A DNA stretch of 31,937 bases from Bacteroides sp. UBA1317 (GTDB lineage Bacteria; Bacteroidota; Bacteroidia; Bacteroidales; Bacteroidaceae): the NCBI GenBank assembly GCA_002307035.1, contig DBTL01000141.1:33633-65569 (forward strand), written 5' to 3'. Within the stretch, counting starts at the first letter, position 1. Each line of letters starts with the position of its first letter. The notes below the pieces were generated by a model. The model was not told where the DNA came from, did no database searches, and saw nothing but the letters and a program-made list of their open reading frames with translations. This document shows positions 7,611-15,934 of the stretch, piece by piece. Made by a program: the position numbers and the translations under genes.

Positions 7611-8387
7611 TTAGTTTGAGCTTGCTTTCATGGCACGAATGATGGCAGAAGAGAATCCGGCATGTTCCAGTTCATTGATTCCTTTGATGGTAATTCCGCC
7701 GGGAGTGGTAACTTTGTCTATCTCGATGCTGGGATGTGTGTCGTTAGCCAGAATGAGTTCAGCTGCTCCTTTCACCGACTGTGCTACCATCTTCATGGCA
7801 TCTTTGGGGTAGATACCCATTTCCACACCTGCTTGCATGCCCGCCTGAATATATTTCAGTACGTAGGCAATGCCACAAGAAGCGAGAGCTGTGGAGGCAG
7901 CCATTTGTTTTTCGGGAATGAGCATAGCCAGTCCCATCTCATTGAAAAGGTTCAGTATAAGTGCTTCTTGTTGGGGTGAAGCATTGTGTGAGGCTATCAG
8001 CGTCATGCTTTGCAATTGCGAGATAGCAGTGTTGGGCATTAAGCGAAAAATGGTAGCCGAAGAACTGATCCATTGTTCATATTCGGAGAAAGGAATACCC
8101 GAAGCAACGGAAGCGATAAGTTGCTTTTCAGGTTTAAGAGATAGATTACTGATTACCTCTTTCATTAGCCAGGGCTTTACAGCCAGAATAACAAGATCTG
8201 CGTTATCTACTGCTGTTTGGTTGCTGTTGGTTACTTGTATTTCTTTGTTGAAAACTTTTAAAGCATCCAGTTTCCCGTTGGTGGGGTTTGCTACAGTGAT
8301 GTCTGTAGCTTTGATGAGTTGTCCTTGCGCCAATCCACGGGCAATGGCACCGCCCATGTTCCCGGCTCCGATAATTGCAACTTTCAT
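7611..8387 (-). CDS. proC: Pyrroline-5-carboxylate reductase
   Basis: The 258-residue enzyme reduces 1-pyrroline-5-carboxylate to L-proline with NAD(P)H, the last step of proline synthesis. The Rossmann motif is at the N-terminus (IIGAGNMGGAIARGL, 5-19), the middle segment has VILAVKPW, and the C-terminal family signature is TTPGGITIKGINELE with a following Ser/Ala-rich helix. Length is close to the E. coli enzyme. The start lies 74 bases after argD and an exact TAnnTTTG match falls in that gap, so it may have its own promoter as well as read-through from the arg genes. It is followed at 12 bases by the XRE-cupin gene. Confidence 0.95.
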   Translation of the reverse strand: MKVAIIGAGNMGGAIARGLAQGQLIKATDITVANPTNGKLDALKVFNKEIQVTNSNQTAVDNADLVILAVKPWLMKEVISNLSLKPEKQLIASVASGIPFSEYEQWISSSATIFRLMPNTAISQLQSMTLIASHNASPQQEALILNLFNEMGLAMLIPEKQMAASTALASCGIAYVLKYIQAGMQAGVEMGIYPKDAMKMVAQSVKGAAELILANDTHPSIEIDKVTTPGGITIKGINELEHAGFSSAIIRAMKASSN

Positions 8388-8414
8388 GTATTCTAATTTT
8401 AAGTATTATGGTGG

Positions 8415-8422
8415 CAAAGTTA
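8415..8422 (-). promoter_or_regulatory. Candidate -7 element before proC
   Basis: On the minus strand TAACTTTG (plus 8415-8422) matches TAnnTTTG, placing a start near 8408 and a leader of about 20 bases. A TTTG sits 13 bases further upstream, closer than usual. It would allow proC, the XRE-cupin gene and the synthetase gene to be expressed apart from the arginine genes. Confidence 0.4.
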
Positions 8423-8461
8423 CAAGTTTTGCGGACAAAGTGTACTTTGGTCTCTAAAAAC

Positions 8462-9595
8462 TTATGATTGTTGTTTTAAAACTTTTTCAAATCGCTCTAA
8501 GAAGATGTCTGCTTCTTCCATACTTAGGCAAAGTGGGGGCAATAGGCGGATAACGTTTGTTCCGCTTACTCCTGTAAATACTTTCTGTTCAAAGAGCAAT
8601 TTGTTGCGAAGTTCTTTGATAGGCTCTTCAAATTCCATTCCAATCATTAATCCGCGACCACGCACTTCTTTTATTTGTGAGTAGGAGCTCAACTTTTCGA
8701 TTAAATATGCACCTACACGAGCGGCGTTCTCCACCAAATGTTCTTTCTCCATGGTGTCCATCACTGCCAAAGCTGCTGCACAGGCTAAATGATTACCACC
8801 AAAAGTGGTGCCTAACATTCCATATACGGCTTTAAACATGGGCGATATGAGTACGCCTGCCATTGGGAAGCCATTGCCAATGCCTTTGGCGACGGTGATA
8901 ATGTCTGCTTTGATGCCGGCATATTGGTGGGCGAAGAACTTGCCACTACGGCCGTATCCGCTTTGTATCTCATCCAGAATAAGCACTGTTTTAGTTGCAG
9001 TACATACTTCACGAAGTTCTTTGAAGAAATCGTCAGTCGGTAATTTAATACCACCAACTCCCTGTATGCCTTCAATGATAACGGCACAAACATCTCCTTT
9101 GGACAATTCCACTTTTACTGCTTCTATGTCGTTCAAAGGCAAGTAAGTAGTGTGTCCGTTTGCATTGATCGGGGCAATAATCTTAGGATTATCTGTTGCT
9201 TCTACAGCTAGCGATGTACGACCGTGAAATGATTTAGAAAAAGAAATAACGCGGGTACGTCCATTATGAAATGATGCCAGCTTTAGTGCATTTTCATTGG
9301 CTTCGGCACCTGTGTTAATAAGGAACAATGAATAATCATCATATCCTGAGATCACACCCAATCGGGCTGCGACTTGTTGCTGTAGCTTGTTGATTACCGA
9401 ATTTGAATAAAAGCCCAACTTACTGACTTGTTCACTTATCATCTCTACATAGTGAGGGTGACTGTGCCCAATGGAGATGACAGCATGTCCGCCATATAGA
9501 TCGAGATACTCTGTTCCATTCTCGTCCCATACTTGGCATCCTTTACCTTTTACTATATTGATATCAAAAAGTGGATAAACGTCGAATAATTTCAT
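8462..9595 (-). CDS. argD: Acylornithine aminotransferase (class III PLP enzyme)
   Basis: The 377-residue cytoplasmic enzyme converts the acylated glutamate semialdehyde to acylornithine with glutamate as amino donor. Class III aminotransferase features are visible: NTGAEANENALK (94-105), SFHGRT (122-127), Asp208 in LILDEIQ, and the PLP lysine Lys237 in TVAKGIGNGFP. The length fits ArgD. Bacteroides species are known to make arginine through N-succinyl rather than N-acetyl intermediates, so the true substrate is probably the N-succinyl form. The start is fixed by an AGGAGG site (plus 9605-9610) 9 bases ahead, unusually strong for this phylum. The gene follows argC after a 184-base gap with inverted repeats. 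Confidence 0.94.
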   Translation of the reverse strand: MKLFDVYPLFDINIVKGKGCQVWDENGTEYLDLYGGHAVISIGHSHPHYVEMISEQVSKLGFYSNSVINKLQQQVAARLGVISGYDDYSLFLINTGAEANENALKLASFHNGRTRVISFSKSFHGRTSLAVEATDNPKIIAPINANGHTTYLPLNDIEAVKVELSKGDVCAVIIEGIQGVGGIKLPTDDFFKELREVCTATKTVLILDEIQSGYGRSGKFFAHQYAGIKADIITVAKGIGNGFPMAGVLISPMFKAVYGMLGTTFGGNHLACAAALAVMDTMEKEHLVENAARVGAYLIEKLSSYSQIKEVRGRGLMIGMEFEEPIKELRNKLLFEQKVFTGVSGTNVIRLLPPLCLSMEEADIFLERFEKVLKQQS

Positions 9596-9604
9596 GATAA
9601 AGTC

Positions 9605-9656
9605 CTCCTTCTGCCTTTGTTGTTCTGAGAGTTAAACTTTCCTTCTCAGAACAACG
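9605..9656 (-). promoter_or_regulatory. 12-base perfect hairpin and strong ribosome site before argD
   Basis: Arms 9620-9631 (GTTGTTCTGAGA) and 9645-9656 (TCTCAGAACAAC) pair perfectly around a 13-base loop. On the mRNA the hairpin ends about 10 bases before AGGAGG (plus 9605-9610). No U-tract follows, so a simple terminator is unlikely. A second, smaller inverted repeat GTTTCG/CGAAAC is at 9697-9716. A role in processing, mRNA stability or translation of argD is inferred. Confidence 0.6.
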
Positions 9657-9779
9657 TTGGTCAGATTTATTTTTTATTAATATTTTAGTAGAGTTTGTTT
9701 CGTTATTGTTCGAAACAGAGTGGTGTAATTTCCTGTTTTTCGTGCACGTCTTTAAAAGTAAAATGTGCCGTTAGGAGTA

Positions 9780-10748
9780 TTAGAACGCAGAAGGTTTCAA
9801 TCGAAGTCCTACTGTCTCTTCCAGGTTGAACATCAGGTTCATATTGTGCACCGCTTGCCCCGACGCACCTTTTAGCAAGTTGTCTATGCAGGAGATGATG
9901 AGGAGTTTGTCCCCATGCTTCTCTAAATGAATGAGGCATTTATTTGTATTTATTACTTGCTTTAAATCGATGTTCTTTTCTATAATGTGCACGAATGAAT
10001 CTTCTTCATAATACTCCTCGTACATGCGAACGATCTCGCTTAACTCCACCTTGGTCTTCACTACCAATGTAGCAAAAATACCCCGGGGGAAATCTCCTCG
10101 ATAAGGGATGAAATCAATTTCTACATCGAAGCTATTTTGAAGTTTCTTTAATGATTGCTTAATTTCGGGCACATGCTGATGGTCGAACGCTTTGTAGATA
10201 CTCATATTGTTGTTTCGCCAGCTGAAATGGCTGGTTGCTCCCGGCTTTACTCCCGCACCTGTACTTCCTGTAATGGCATTTACCGTCACATCTTCATTGA
10301 GCATTAGGTGCTTGGCTAGCGGTAGCAAACCCAGTTCGATGCATGTGGCAAAACATCCGGGATTGGCTACGTGTTTTGCTTTGCAGATAGCACGTCGATT
10401 TAGTTCGGGCAACCCGTAAAGGAAATCGTGTTCTTCACTTTCGATGCGATAATCCATCGAAAGGTCTATGATTTTGAGCTCCTGAGGCACATTGTGGCTT
10501 TCCATGAACTTGCGGGTATCACCATGTGCGGTGCAGAAGAAGAGCACATCAATTTCATCTAGTGGCAACGCATCAGTGAATGTCAGATCACATTCTCCGT
10601 ATAGTCCCTCGTGCACGTCTGTAATTTTGTTGCCGGCGTTGCTAGTGCTATTGATAAAAACAATCTCTGCTTCGGGATGGTTAATCAGTAAGCGAATAAG
10701 TTCTCCGGCCGTATAGCCTGCTCCGCCGATAATTCCTGCTTTAATCAT
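9780..10748 (-). CDS. argC: N-acyl-gamma-glutamyl-phosphate reductase
   Basis: The 322-residue cytoplasmic enzyme reduces the acylated gamma-glutamyl phosphate to its semialdehyde with NADPH, the third step of arginine synthesis. An N-terminal NAD(P)-binding motif GIIGGAGYTAGEL (5-17) and the active-site Cys132 in HVANPGCFAT are visible, with the typical downstream segment GSTGAGVKPG. Length fits type 1 ArgC. It lies 46 bases after argG with a hairpin between them, and 184 bases before argD. In Bacteroides the natural substrate is probably N-succinylated. Confidence 0.95.
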   Translation of the reverse strand: MIKAGIIGGAGYTAGELIRLLINHPEAEIVFINSTSNAGNKITDVHEGLYGECDLTFTDALPLDEIDVLFFCTAHGDTRKFMESHNVPQELKIIDLSMDYRIESEEHDFLYGLPELNRRAICKAKHVANPGCFATCIELGLLPLAKHLMLNEDVTVNAITGSTGAGVKPGATSHFSWRNNNMSIYKAFDHQHVPEIKQSLKKLQNSFDVEIDFIPYRGDFPRGIFATLVVKTKVELSEIVRMYEEYYEEDSFVHIIEKNIDLKQVINTNKCLIHLEKHGDKLLIISCIDNLLKGASGQAVHNMNLMFNLEETVGLRLKPSAF

Positions 10749-10764
10749 ATTTGTATTTAAGTTG

Positions 10765-10787
10765 GGCAGCCCTTTTCAAAGGCTGCC
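10765..10787 (-). promoter_or_regulatory. Intercistronic hairpin between argG and argC
   Basis: GGCAGCC (10765-10771) pairs with GGCTGCC (10781-10787) around a 9-base loop that can add three T-A pairs. It begins 8 bases after the argG stop and ends 16 bases before the argC start. On the mRNA it is followed by CAACTTAAAT and not by a U-tract, so read-through into argC is expected. Confidence 0.55.
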
Positions 10788-10794
10788 TCAATTA

Positions 10795-12009
10795 TTATAA
10801 ATCTTTTCCGTTTTTCTTTTGATTAGCATAGTATACACGCAAAGGCGTAGAAAGTATCTTGGTGAATCCTTTAGCATCCTCTGCAGTCCAGCCTTTCTGG
10901 ATTTCTCCATATTCTCCAAATTCAGTTTTTACTAGGTCGTAAGCCGATTCCACTCCTACTAAGGTGTAGCTGTATGGACGAAGGATGATGCTCACAGTAC
11001 CATTTACGTTCTGTTGAGAGCTAAGTAGCATAGCCTCAATGTCACGCATCACAGGTTCCAAATACTGTGCTTCGTGTAGAAACATTCCGTACCACGTACC
11101 CACTTGATCTTTCCAGTACTGTTGCCACTTGCTGAGAGTGTGCTTCTCTAACATTTTGTGTGCATTGATAATAAGAATTGGTGCTGCAGCCTCAAATCCC
11201 ACTCTACCTTTAATACCAATAATGGTGTCTCCGATGTGCATATCACGACCAATGGCATATTTACTACCAATCTCTTCTACTTTATTAATGGCTTTCACTT
11301 TATCTGCAAACACTTCGCCATTCACCGCATAGATCTCTCCTTTTTTAAATTCGATCTTCAGCGTTTCAGTTCCTTTCTCAGTTACCTGGCTGGGGTAAGC
11401 TTCTTCGGGCAATGTTTGTTCGCTGTGTAATGTCTCTTTTCCACCTATGCTGGTACCCCAAAGTCCTTTATTAATGGAGTATTCCATCTTCACAAAATCA
11501 GCTACATAGCCATGCTCGCGCAGATAGTTTATCTCATATTCACGAGTGAGGATCATATCACGTGTTGGAGTAATGATTTCAATGCCTGGAGCAAGTACGT
11601 CAAAAGTGAGGTCGAAACGAATCTGGTCGTTGCCGGCACCCGTACTACCGTGTGCAATTGCATTAGCACCTATTTCACGTGCGTAGTTGGCGATAGCAAT
11701 TGCTTGAAATATACGCTCAGAACTAACCGATATAGGGTAAGTGCCATTGCGCAGTACATTGCCAAAGACCATATATTTGATACTCTTGTTGTAGTAATCC
11801 TGAGTAACGTCTATCGTAGCATGTTTTACTGCTCCCAGTTTGTATGCTTTTTCTTCAATCGCCTTCAGCTCTTCAGCACTGAAACCTCCTGTGTTTGCTA
11901 TGGCAGTGTATACTTCGTATTCTTTCTCTTGTGATAAGTACATGGCACAAAACGAGGTATCCAATCCACCGCTAAATGCTAAAACAACTTTCTTTTTCAT
12001 ATCTTTCAA
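10795..12009 (-). CDS. argG: Argininosuccinate synthase
   Basis: The 404-residue cytoplasmic enzyme joins citrulline and aspartate with ATP to make argininosuccinate. The PP-loop ATP motif AFSGGLDTS lies at 11-19, and the citrulline/aspartate-binding segment GSTGAGNDQIRFD at 121-133; TPTRD and EYEINYLREHG follow. Length is typical of type 1 ArgG. An internal Met at residue 4 is an equally possible start. The gene is 12 bases after the GNAT gene and in the same operon. It is the only enzyme of the last two steps here; argH, argB and the transcarbamylase must lie elsewhere. Confidence 0.96.
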   Translation of the reverse strand: MKDMKKKVVLAFSGGLDTSFCAMYLSQEKEYEVYTAIANTGGFSAEELKAIEEKAYKLGAVKHATIDVTQDYYNKSIKYMVFGNVLRNGTYPISVSSERIFQAIAIANYAREIGANAIAHGSTGAGNDQIRFDLTFDVLAPGIEIITPTRDMILTREYEINYLREHGYVADFVKMEYSINKGLWGTSIGGKETLHSEQTLPEEAYPSQVTEKGTETLKIEFKKGEIYAVNGEVFADKVKAINKVEEIGSKYAIGRDMHIGDTIIGIKGRVGFEAAAPILIINAHKMLEKHTLSKWQQYWKDQVGTWYGMFLHEAQYLEPVMRDIEAMLLSSQQNVNGTVSIILRPYSYTLVGVESAYDLVKTEFGEYGEIQKGWTAEDAKGFTKILSTPLRVYYANQKKNGKDL

Positions 12010-12021
12010 AATGATTATATT

Positions 12022-12597
12022 CTACTTTTCCGGTTTTTCTTCTTGCCCTTCTGCTTTATGTTGCTTTGTAGGGTCGTAAAGCATTGCAGTGCAGATGCAA
12101 TATTTCCTTTCTGTACGTTCCAGCACATCATGGTTGCAGCATCCTTCACATCCTTTCCAAAAAGCGTCATCTGTTGTCAATTCCGAAAATGGAACAGGAA
12201 CGTATCCGAGCTCTGTATTTATTTTCATCACCGCTCCTCCGCTTGTGAGACCAAATAACTTTGCATTTGGCCATCGCAATCGAGAAAGGTTGAAAGCTGC
12301 TTTCTTTATTCGTTTAGCCAATCCTTGGCTACGAAATTTTTCCACCACTATGAGTCCTGAGTTAGCCACATACTGTTTATTACCCCACGATTCGATGTAG
12401 CAGAATCCTGCAAATTCTTCACCGTTGAGTGCAATGATGGCTTTCCCTTCTCTCATCTTTTGCGCCACATATTCGTGTGTACGCTTTGCAATGCCTGTGC
12501 CTCTTACCTTGGCTGCGGCAGAGATTGTTTCTAATATAGTGTCAACATAAACCTCGTGCGAGGCGTCGGCTACCATAACATCTATTTGAGTGTCCAT
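12022..12597 (-). CDS. GNAT acyltransferase, candidate N-acylglutamate synthase
   Basis: The 191-residue protein has a GNAT fold with an acyl-CoA-binding motif RSQGLA (89-94) after the beta strand GLIVVE. The C-terminal part carries Cys150, Cys153, Cys154, Cys167 and Cys169, a cluster that could bind metal and is unusual for the family. It sits between argR and argG, 12 bases from argG, so a first-step role in arginine synthesis is likely: acylation of glutamate, probably with succinyl-CoA given the succinylated pathway known in Bacteroides. I recall a homologous gene in B. thetaiotaomicron being linked to this step, but cannot verify it here. It is not a classical ArgA or ArgJ. Family is firm; the reaction is inferred. 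Confidence 0.85.
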   Translation of the reverse strand: MDTQIDVMVADASHEVYVDTILETISAAAKVRGTGIAKRTHEYVAQKMREGKAIIALNGEEFAGFCYIESWGNKQYVANSGLIVVEKFRSQGLAKRIKKAAFNLSRLRWPNAKLFGLTSGGAVMKINTELGYVPVPFSELTTDDAFWKGCEGCCNHDVLERTERKYCICTAMLYDPTKQHKAEGQEEKPEK

Positions 12598-12668
12598 TTA
12601 GTTATAAGCTTTTAGCTTTAAAATTTTGAATGATACGTTTTGGTTTAGGCTTTTAATATCTTTGGTCG

Positions 12669-13139
12669 TTATACGTTTGGGATAATTAGAGCTAGAAAGT
12701 TGCGCACCATCGTTTGTTGCGCCCCTTCACGAAGAACAAGCATGATCGTGTCATCTCCGGCTATGGTGCCTAGCAAGTCACTGAATTCATGATTGTCAAT
12801 GTCATATGCCATGCTACTGGCATATCCGGGACGGGTTTTAATCACAGCAATGTTTCCCGAAAATTGCAGAGATACAAACCCGTTATTCATTAACATCTCG
12901 CTGGTACTTTGGTCATTTGCCCGTTTGTACATAGTGTTGTTGGGCAAAACATAGACATATTTACCATTCATGCTGGCAGCCTTTGCTACTTTAAGCTGTT
13001 TAAGGTCGCGCGAGAGAGTAGCCTGAGTCAGCTTAAACTTCTCTTTACTCAGTTCCTGTAATAGTTCTTCCTGAGAGCCAATCTCCTTGCTGGAGATAAT
13101 CATTTTGATGGCATCTAATCGGTTCGCTTTTTTCTTCAT
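12669..13139 (-). CDS. argR: Arginine repressor
   Basis: The 156-residue protein is an arginine-responsive transcription regulator that normally acts as a hexamer. The N-terminal winged helix (about 4-70) includes the recognition segment LTQATLSRDLKQLK (37-50). The C-terminal arginine-binding and oligomerisation domain includes GTIAGDDTIMLVLR (124-137) with the Asp pair expected to contact arginine. It is the first gene of the arg cluster, 71 bases ahead of the GNAT gene with no terminator between. Its own promoter region holds TGCAT repeats around the -7 element, which suggests autoregulation and control of the whole operon. Confidence 0.96.
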   Translation of the reverse strand: MKKKANRLDAIKMIISSKEIGSQEELLQELSKEKFKLTQATLSRDLKQLKVAKAASMNGKYVYVLPNNTMYKRANDQSTSEMLMNNGFVSLQFSGNIAVIKTRPGYASSMAYDIDNHEFSDLLGTIAGDDTIMLVLREGAQQTMVRNFLALIIPNV

Positions 13140-13162
13140 CTTGTATAATTATTCTAAGAATG

Positions 13163-13241
13163 ATGCAAAAGTATGCATTTATTTGGAGATATACTGCATA
13201 AATACCTCTTTTTTTATTTATTTTATGCATTAGGCCTGCAT
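13163..13241 (-). promoter_or_regulatory. argR operon promoter with candidate ArgR sites
   Basis: On the minus strand TACTTTTG (plus 13166-13173) matches the -7 consensus. It is bracketed by TGCAT-type arms: ATGCA at 13163-13167 and TATGCAT at 13172-13178. Further copies are TGCATAAATA (13195-13204), TTATGCATTA (13223-13232) and CTGCATAG (13237-13244 region). The palindromic, AT-rich repeats resemble ARG boxes in layout. That ArgR binds here is an inference. Confidence 0.55.
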
Positions 13242-13275
13242 AGAAATGGCAAAAAGAATAAGATTACAATCAAAA

Positions 13276-13312
13276 AGCCAATACGTTATACCATTTTTTC
13301 TGATTAAGTTTG
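13276..13312 (+). promoter_or_regulatory. Promoter region of the esterase-GH105 gene with motif shared with rhaB
   Basis: TAAGTTTG (13305-13312) matches TAnnTTTG, about 50 bases before the start codon. Upstream is AGCCA (13276-13280), five bases, then TTATACCATTT (13286-13296). The same two blocks, four bases apart, occur before rhaB. The shared motif is a candidate site for the rhamnose regulator. No -33 TTG is evident, as expected if an activator is needed. Confidence 0.45.
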
Positions 13313-13362
13313 TAACTTAAATATTTCTATTAATCTTTAGGAACTATAAAAACACGTTCATC

Positions 13363-15891
13363 ATGAAAAAACTGTTTGGATACTTCTCTTTTCTTTTTCT
13401 GATAATCTCTTCACTTTCTTTGGAAGCGAAAGTAACTCTTCCTGCCATCTTTTCGGATAATATGGTGTTGCAGCAGAATACATCGGTAAATATATGGGGA
13501 AAAGCCAAAGCTGGAGAAAGAGTTTCTGTATCTGTGTCTTGGGATAAAAAGGTCTATAGTGTTGTTACGCCTGCTAGCGGCAAATGGATGTTGAAGTTGA
13601 AAACTCCTTTAGCGGCAGAAAATCAAACGTTGACAGTAAAGGGAGAGAATACCCTTATTATTCACAACCTATTAATCGGTGAAGTATGGCTTTGCACGGG
13701 ACAATCGAATATGGAATTTCCGGTAGCTAAAGATCCGAAGATGAAATGGAAGACCGGGATGCTCACTGAAGCAAAAGAACTGGAAGATGCTGATTATCCA
13801 CAGATACGTCTTTTTCATGTAGAACATCAGTTGGGGCATAATGGTGAGATAGATGATTGTGTAGGTCGTTGGCTGGTTTGCAATTCGGAGAATGTGAGAG
13901 ACTTCTCTGCCGTAGGATTTGTTTTTGGTCGTAAATTATATAAAGAACTGCACCAACCTGTGGGACTTATTCAATCAACATGGGGCGGAACTCATGCTGA
14001 ATCATGGACAAAGATGGCAGTGATGAAAACGAATCCTCTTTATGCTGATGTGCTTCAAGAGTTTGCTAAAGAAAAAGTGACGCAAGCAAAAAATGATTGC
14101 AAAGTACCTGCCACTCTGTGGAACGGCATGATTTATCCGATCTTACCTTATACTATTAAAGGAAATATCTGGTATCAGGGAGAATCTAACTCTATTCGGT
14201 TTGAGAAATATCAGGAAGTTTTCACTAATATGATAACTAGTTGGCGAAAAGAGTGGGGGCAGTTTGACATGCCTTTCTATTTTGTGCAGATAGCGCCGCA
14301 ATATAAACAACCTGCAGGTATTCGTGAAGCTCAGCTCAAGACTTGGCAGAGCGTTAAGAATACAGGGATGGTAGTAATAACAGATGCAGGAGATTCAACA
14401 GATATACATCCTCGTAACAAACTCATTACCGGCGAGCGCTTGGCTGCATGGGCCTTGGTTAAGCAATATAATAAAAATATGCCTTATTCAGGACCGGTAT
14501 ACAAAAGTCTGATAGTAAAGAACGGTAAAGCTATTTTGTCCTTTGATTATGCTGAAAATGGTTTGGCAACAAATGATAATCAACTTGTTAAAGGTTTTTT
14601 TATTGCTGGTAAAGATGAACGTTTTTATCCTGCGCAGGCCGTTATTGTCGATAATAACAGGGTAGAGGTTTCTGCTCCTGAGGTGTTGGAACCTGTTGCT
14701 GTACGCTATGGCTATGGCAATTTCTTCAGGGTGAATTTATGTAATAAAGCAGGTCTACCTGCCACTCCTTTCCGAACAGATGCTTTTGCTCCTGATACTT
14801 ATGCACGTCGATTTGCCGATTCAGAGATGCGCCGTTTTCCGGAAGCATGGCAGTTGGATCATGGCACAAAACCTTTCTTTGGCTATGCTCAGGGGGTGGG
14901 CTGCTGTGCAATGCTTGGTATGTGGAAGCAAACCGGTGATAAGCGATATTTTGATTATGTGGAAAAATGGGCTGATTCACTGATCAATGATAAAGGAGAA
15001 ATAGAATTATATCATGTCGAAACATATAATATAGACTATATAAATTCAGGGAAAGTGCTTTTTGATCTTTATCGTCAAACAGGAAAAGCCAAATACAAAC
15101 TGGCCATGGATGTTCTTATCAAACAGATGAAAAATCATCCTCGTACGCTTGAAGGGGGATACTGGCACAAACTGACTTATCAACATCAGATATGGCTTGA
15201 TGGATTATATATGGCTTCGCCTTTCCTTGCACATTATGGAGCCGAATTTGACAAGCCCGAATGGATAGACGAAGCCGTGAAGCAATTTACTATTTGTCAG
15301 AAACATACGTACGATGCAAAGACGGGGCTGTATCACCACGCATGGGATGAGAGTAAAAGCGAGCGTTGGGCTGATCCGGAAACAGGACATTCACCTAATT
15401 TCTGGGGACGTAGTATAGGATGGTGGTTTATGGCATTGGTCGATGCGCTCGATTATATCCCACAAAATCATCCGGGCCACGCGTCTATGGTTACTTGGAT
15501 ACAAGGTTTGGCTGATACGTTACCTAAATATCAGGATAAAAACGGATTATGGTATCAGGTACTCGATCAACCTACGCGTCAGGGCAACTTCCCTGAAGCA
15601 TCTGTTACCACCCAATTTATGTATGCTTATGCAAAAGCGGTGAATAAAGGTTACCTTGACAAGAAATACCGTGTTTATGCCGAGAAAGCATTTAAAGGTT
15701 TGCAAGATAAACTGTTGGTGGAAAATGCCGACGGAACGTTGACGCTTACTCGCTGCTGTCAGGTAGGAGGTTTAGGTGGCAATCCTTATCGCGATGGTAG
15801 CTTCGAATATTATATTGGGGAGAAAATGCGCGATAACGACGCTAAAGCTACAGGCCCGTTTATTATGGGCTGCATCGAACTCGGAAAATGA
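13363..15891 (+). CDS. Fusion of SGNH-type sialate/carbohydrate O-acetylesterase and GH105
   Basis: This 842-residue exported protein joins two enzymes. Residues 1-22 form a signal peptide. About 23-470 is a sialate O-acetylesterase-like SGNH domain with GQSN (nucleophile Ser115), a central IWYQGESN block (269-276), and Asp347/His349 in DSTDIHP. About 478-842 is a GH105 unsaturated rhamnogalacturonyl hydrolase with the catalytic-type Asp613 in IWLDGLYMASP, plus WGRSIGWW and an RCCQVGGLGG tail. Together they would deacetylate pectic oligosaccharides and remove the 4,5-unsaturated galacturonyl residue left by a lyase, probably in the periplasm. The reading frame is continuous, so the fusion is not a sequencing split. 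GH106 follows at 43 bases. Sialic acid itself is an unlikely target here. Confidence 0.92.
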   Translation: MKKLFGYFSFLFLIISSLSLEAKVTLPAIFSDNMVLQQNTSVNIWGKAKAGERVSVSVSWDKKVYSVVTPASGKWMLKLKTPLAAENQTLTVKGENTLIIHNLLIGEVWLCTGQSNMEFPVAKDPKMKWKTGMLTEAKELEDADYPQIRLFHVEHQLGHNGEIDDCVGRWLVCNSENVRDFSAVGFVFGRKLYKELHQPVGLIQSTWGGTHAESWTKMAVMKTNPLYADVLQEFAKEKVTQAKNDCKVPATLWNGMIYPILPYTIKGNIWYQGESNSIRFEKYQEVFTNMITSWRKEWGQFDMPFYFVQIAPQYKQPAGIREAQLKTWQSVKNTGMVVITDAGDSTDIHPRNKLITGERLAAWALVKQYNKNMPYSGPVYKSLIVKNGKAILSFDYAENGLATNDNQLVKGFFIAGKDERFYPAQAVIVDNNRVEVSAPEVLEPVAVRYGYGNFFRVNLCNKAGLPATPFRTDAFAPDTYARRFADSEMRRFPEAWQLDHGTKPFFGYAQGVGCCAMLGMWKQTGDKRYFDYVEKWADSLINDKGEIELYHVETYNIDYINSGKVLFDLYRQTGKAKYKLAMDVLIKQMKNHPRTLEGGYWHKLTYQHQIWLDGLYMASPFLAHYGAEFDKPEWIDEAVKQFTICQKHTYDAKTGLYHHAWDESKSERWADPETGHSPNFWGRSIGWWFMALVDALDYIPQNHPGHASMVTWIQGLADTLPKYQDKNGLWYQVLDQPTRQGNFPEASVTTQFMYAYAKAVNKGYLDKKYRVYAEKAFKGLQDKLLVENADGTLTLTRCCQVGGLGGNPYRDGSFEYYIGEKMRDNDAKATGPFIMGCIELGK

Positions 15892-15934
15892 TTTTTGCTC
15901 TTAATGAATGTATTTACTACAAACCTTATAACCG

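Noticed and set aside
7870..8457. 195-codon plus-strand open frame over proC
   Set aside because: It is antisense to proC, whose Rossmann and C-terminal signatures are intact; no domain or ribosome site is seen.
13363..15891. Esterase-GH105 protein as two genes joined by a sequencing error
   Set aside because: The frame runs without interruption through a natural linker region (about residues 465-480), and both domains are complete.
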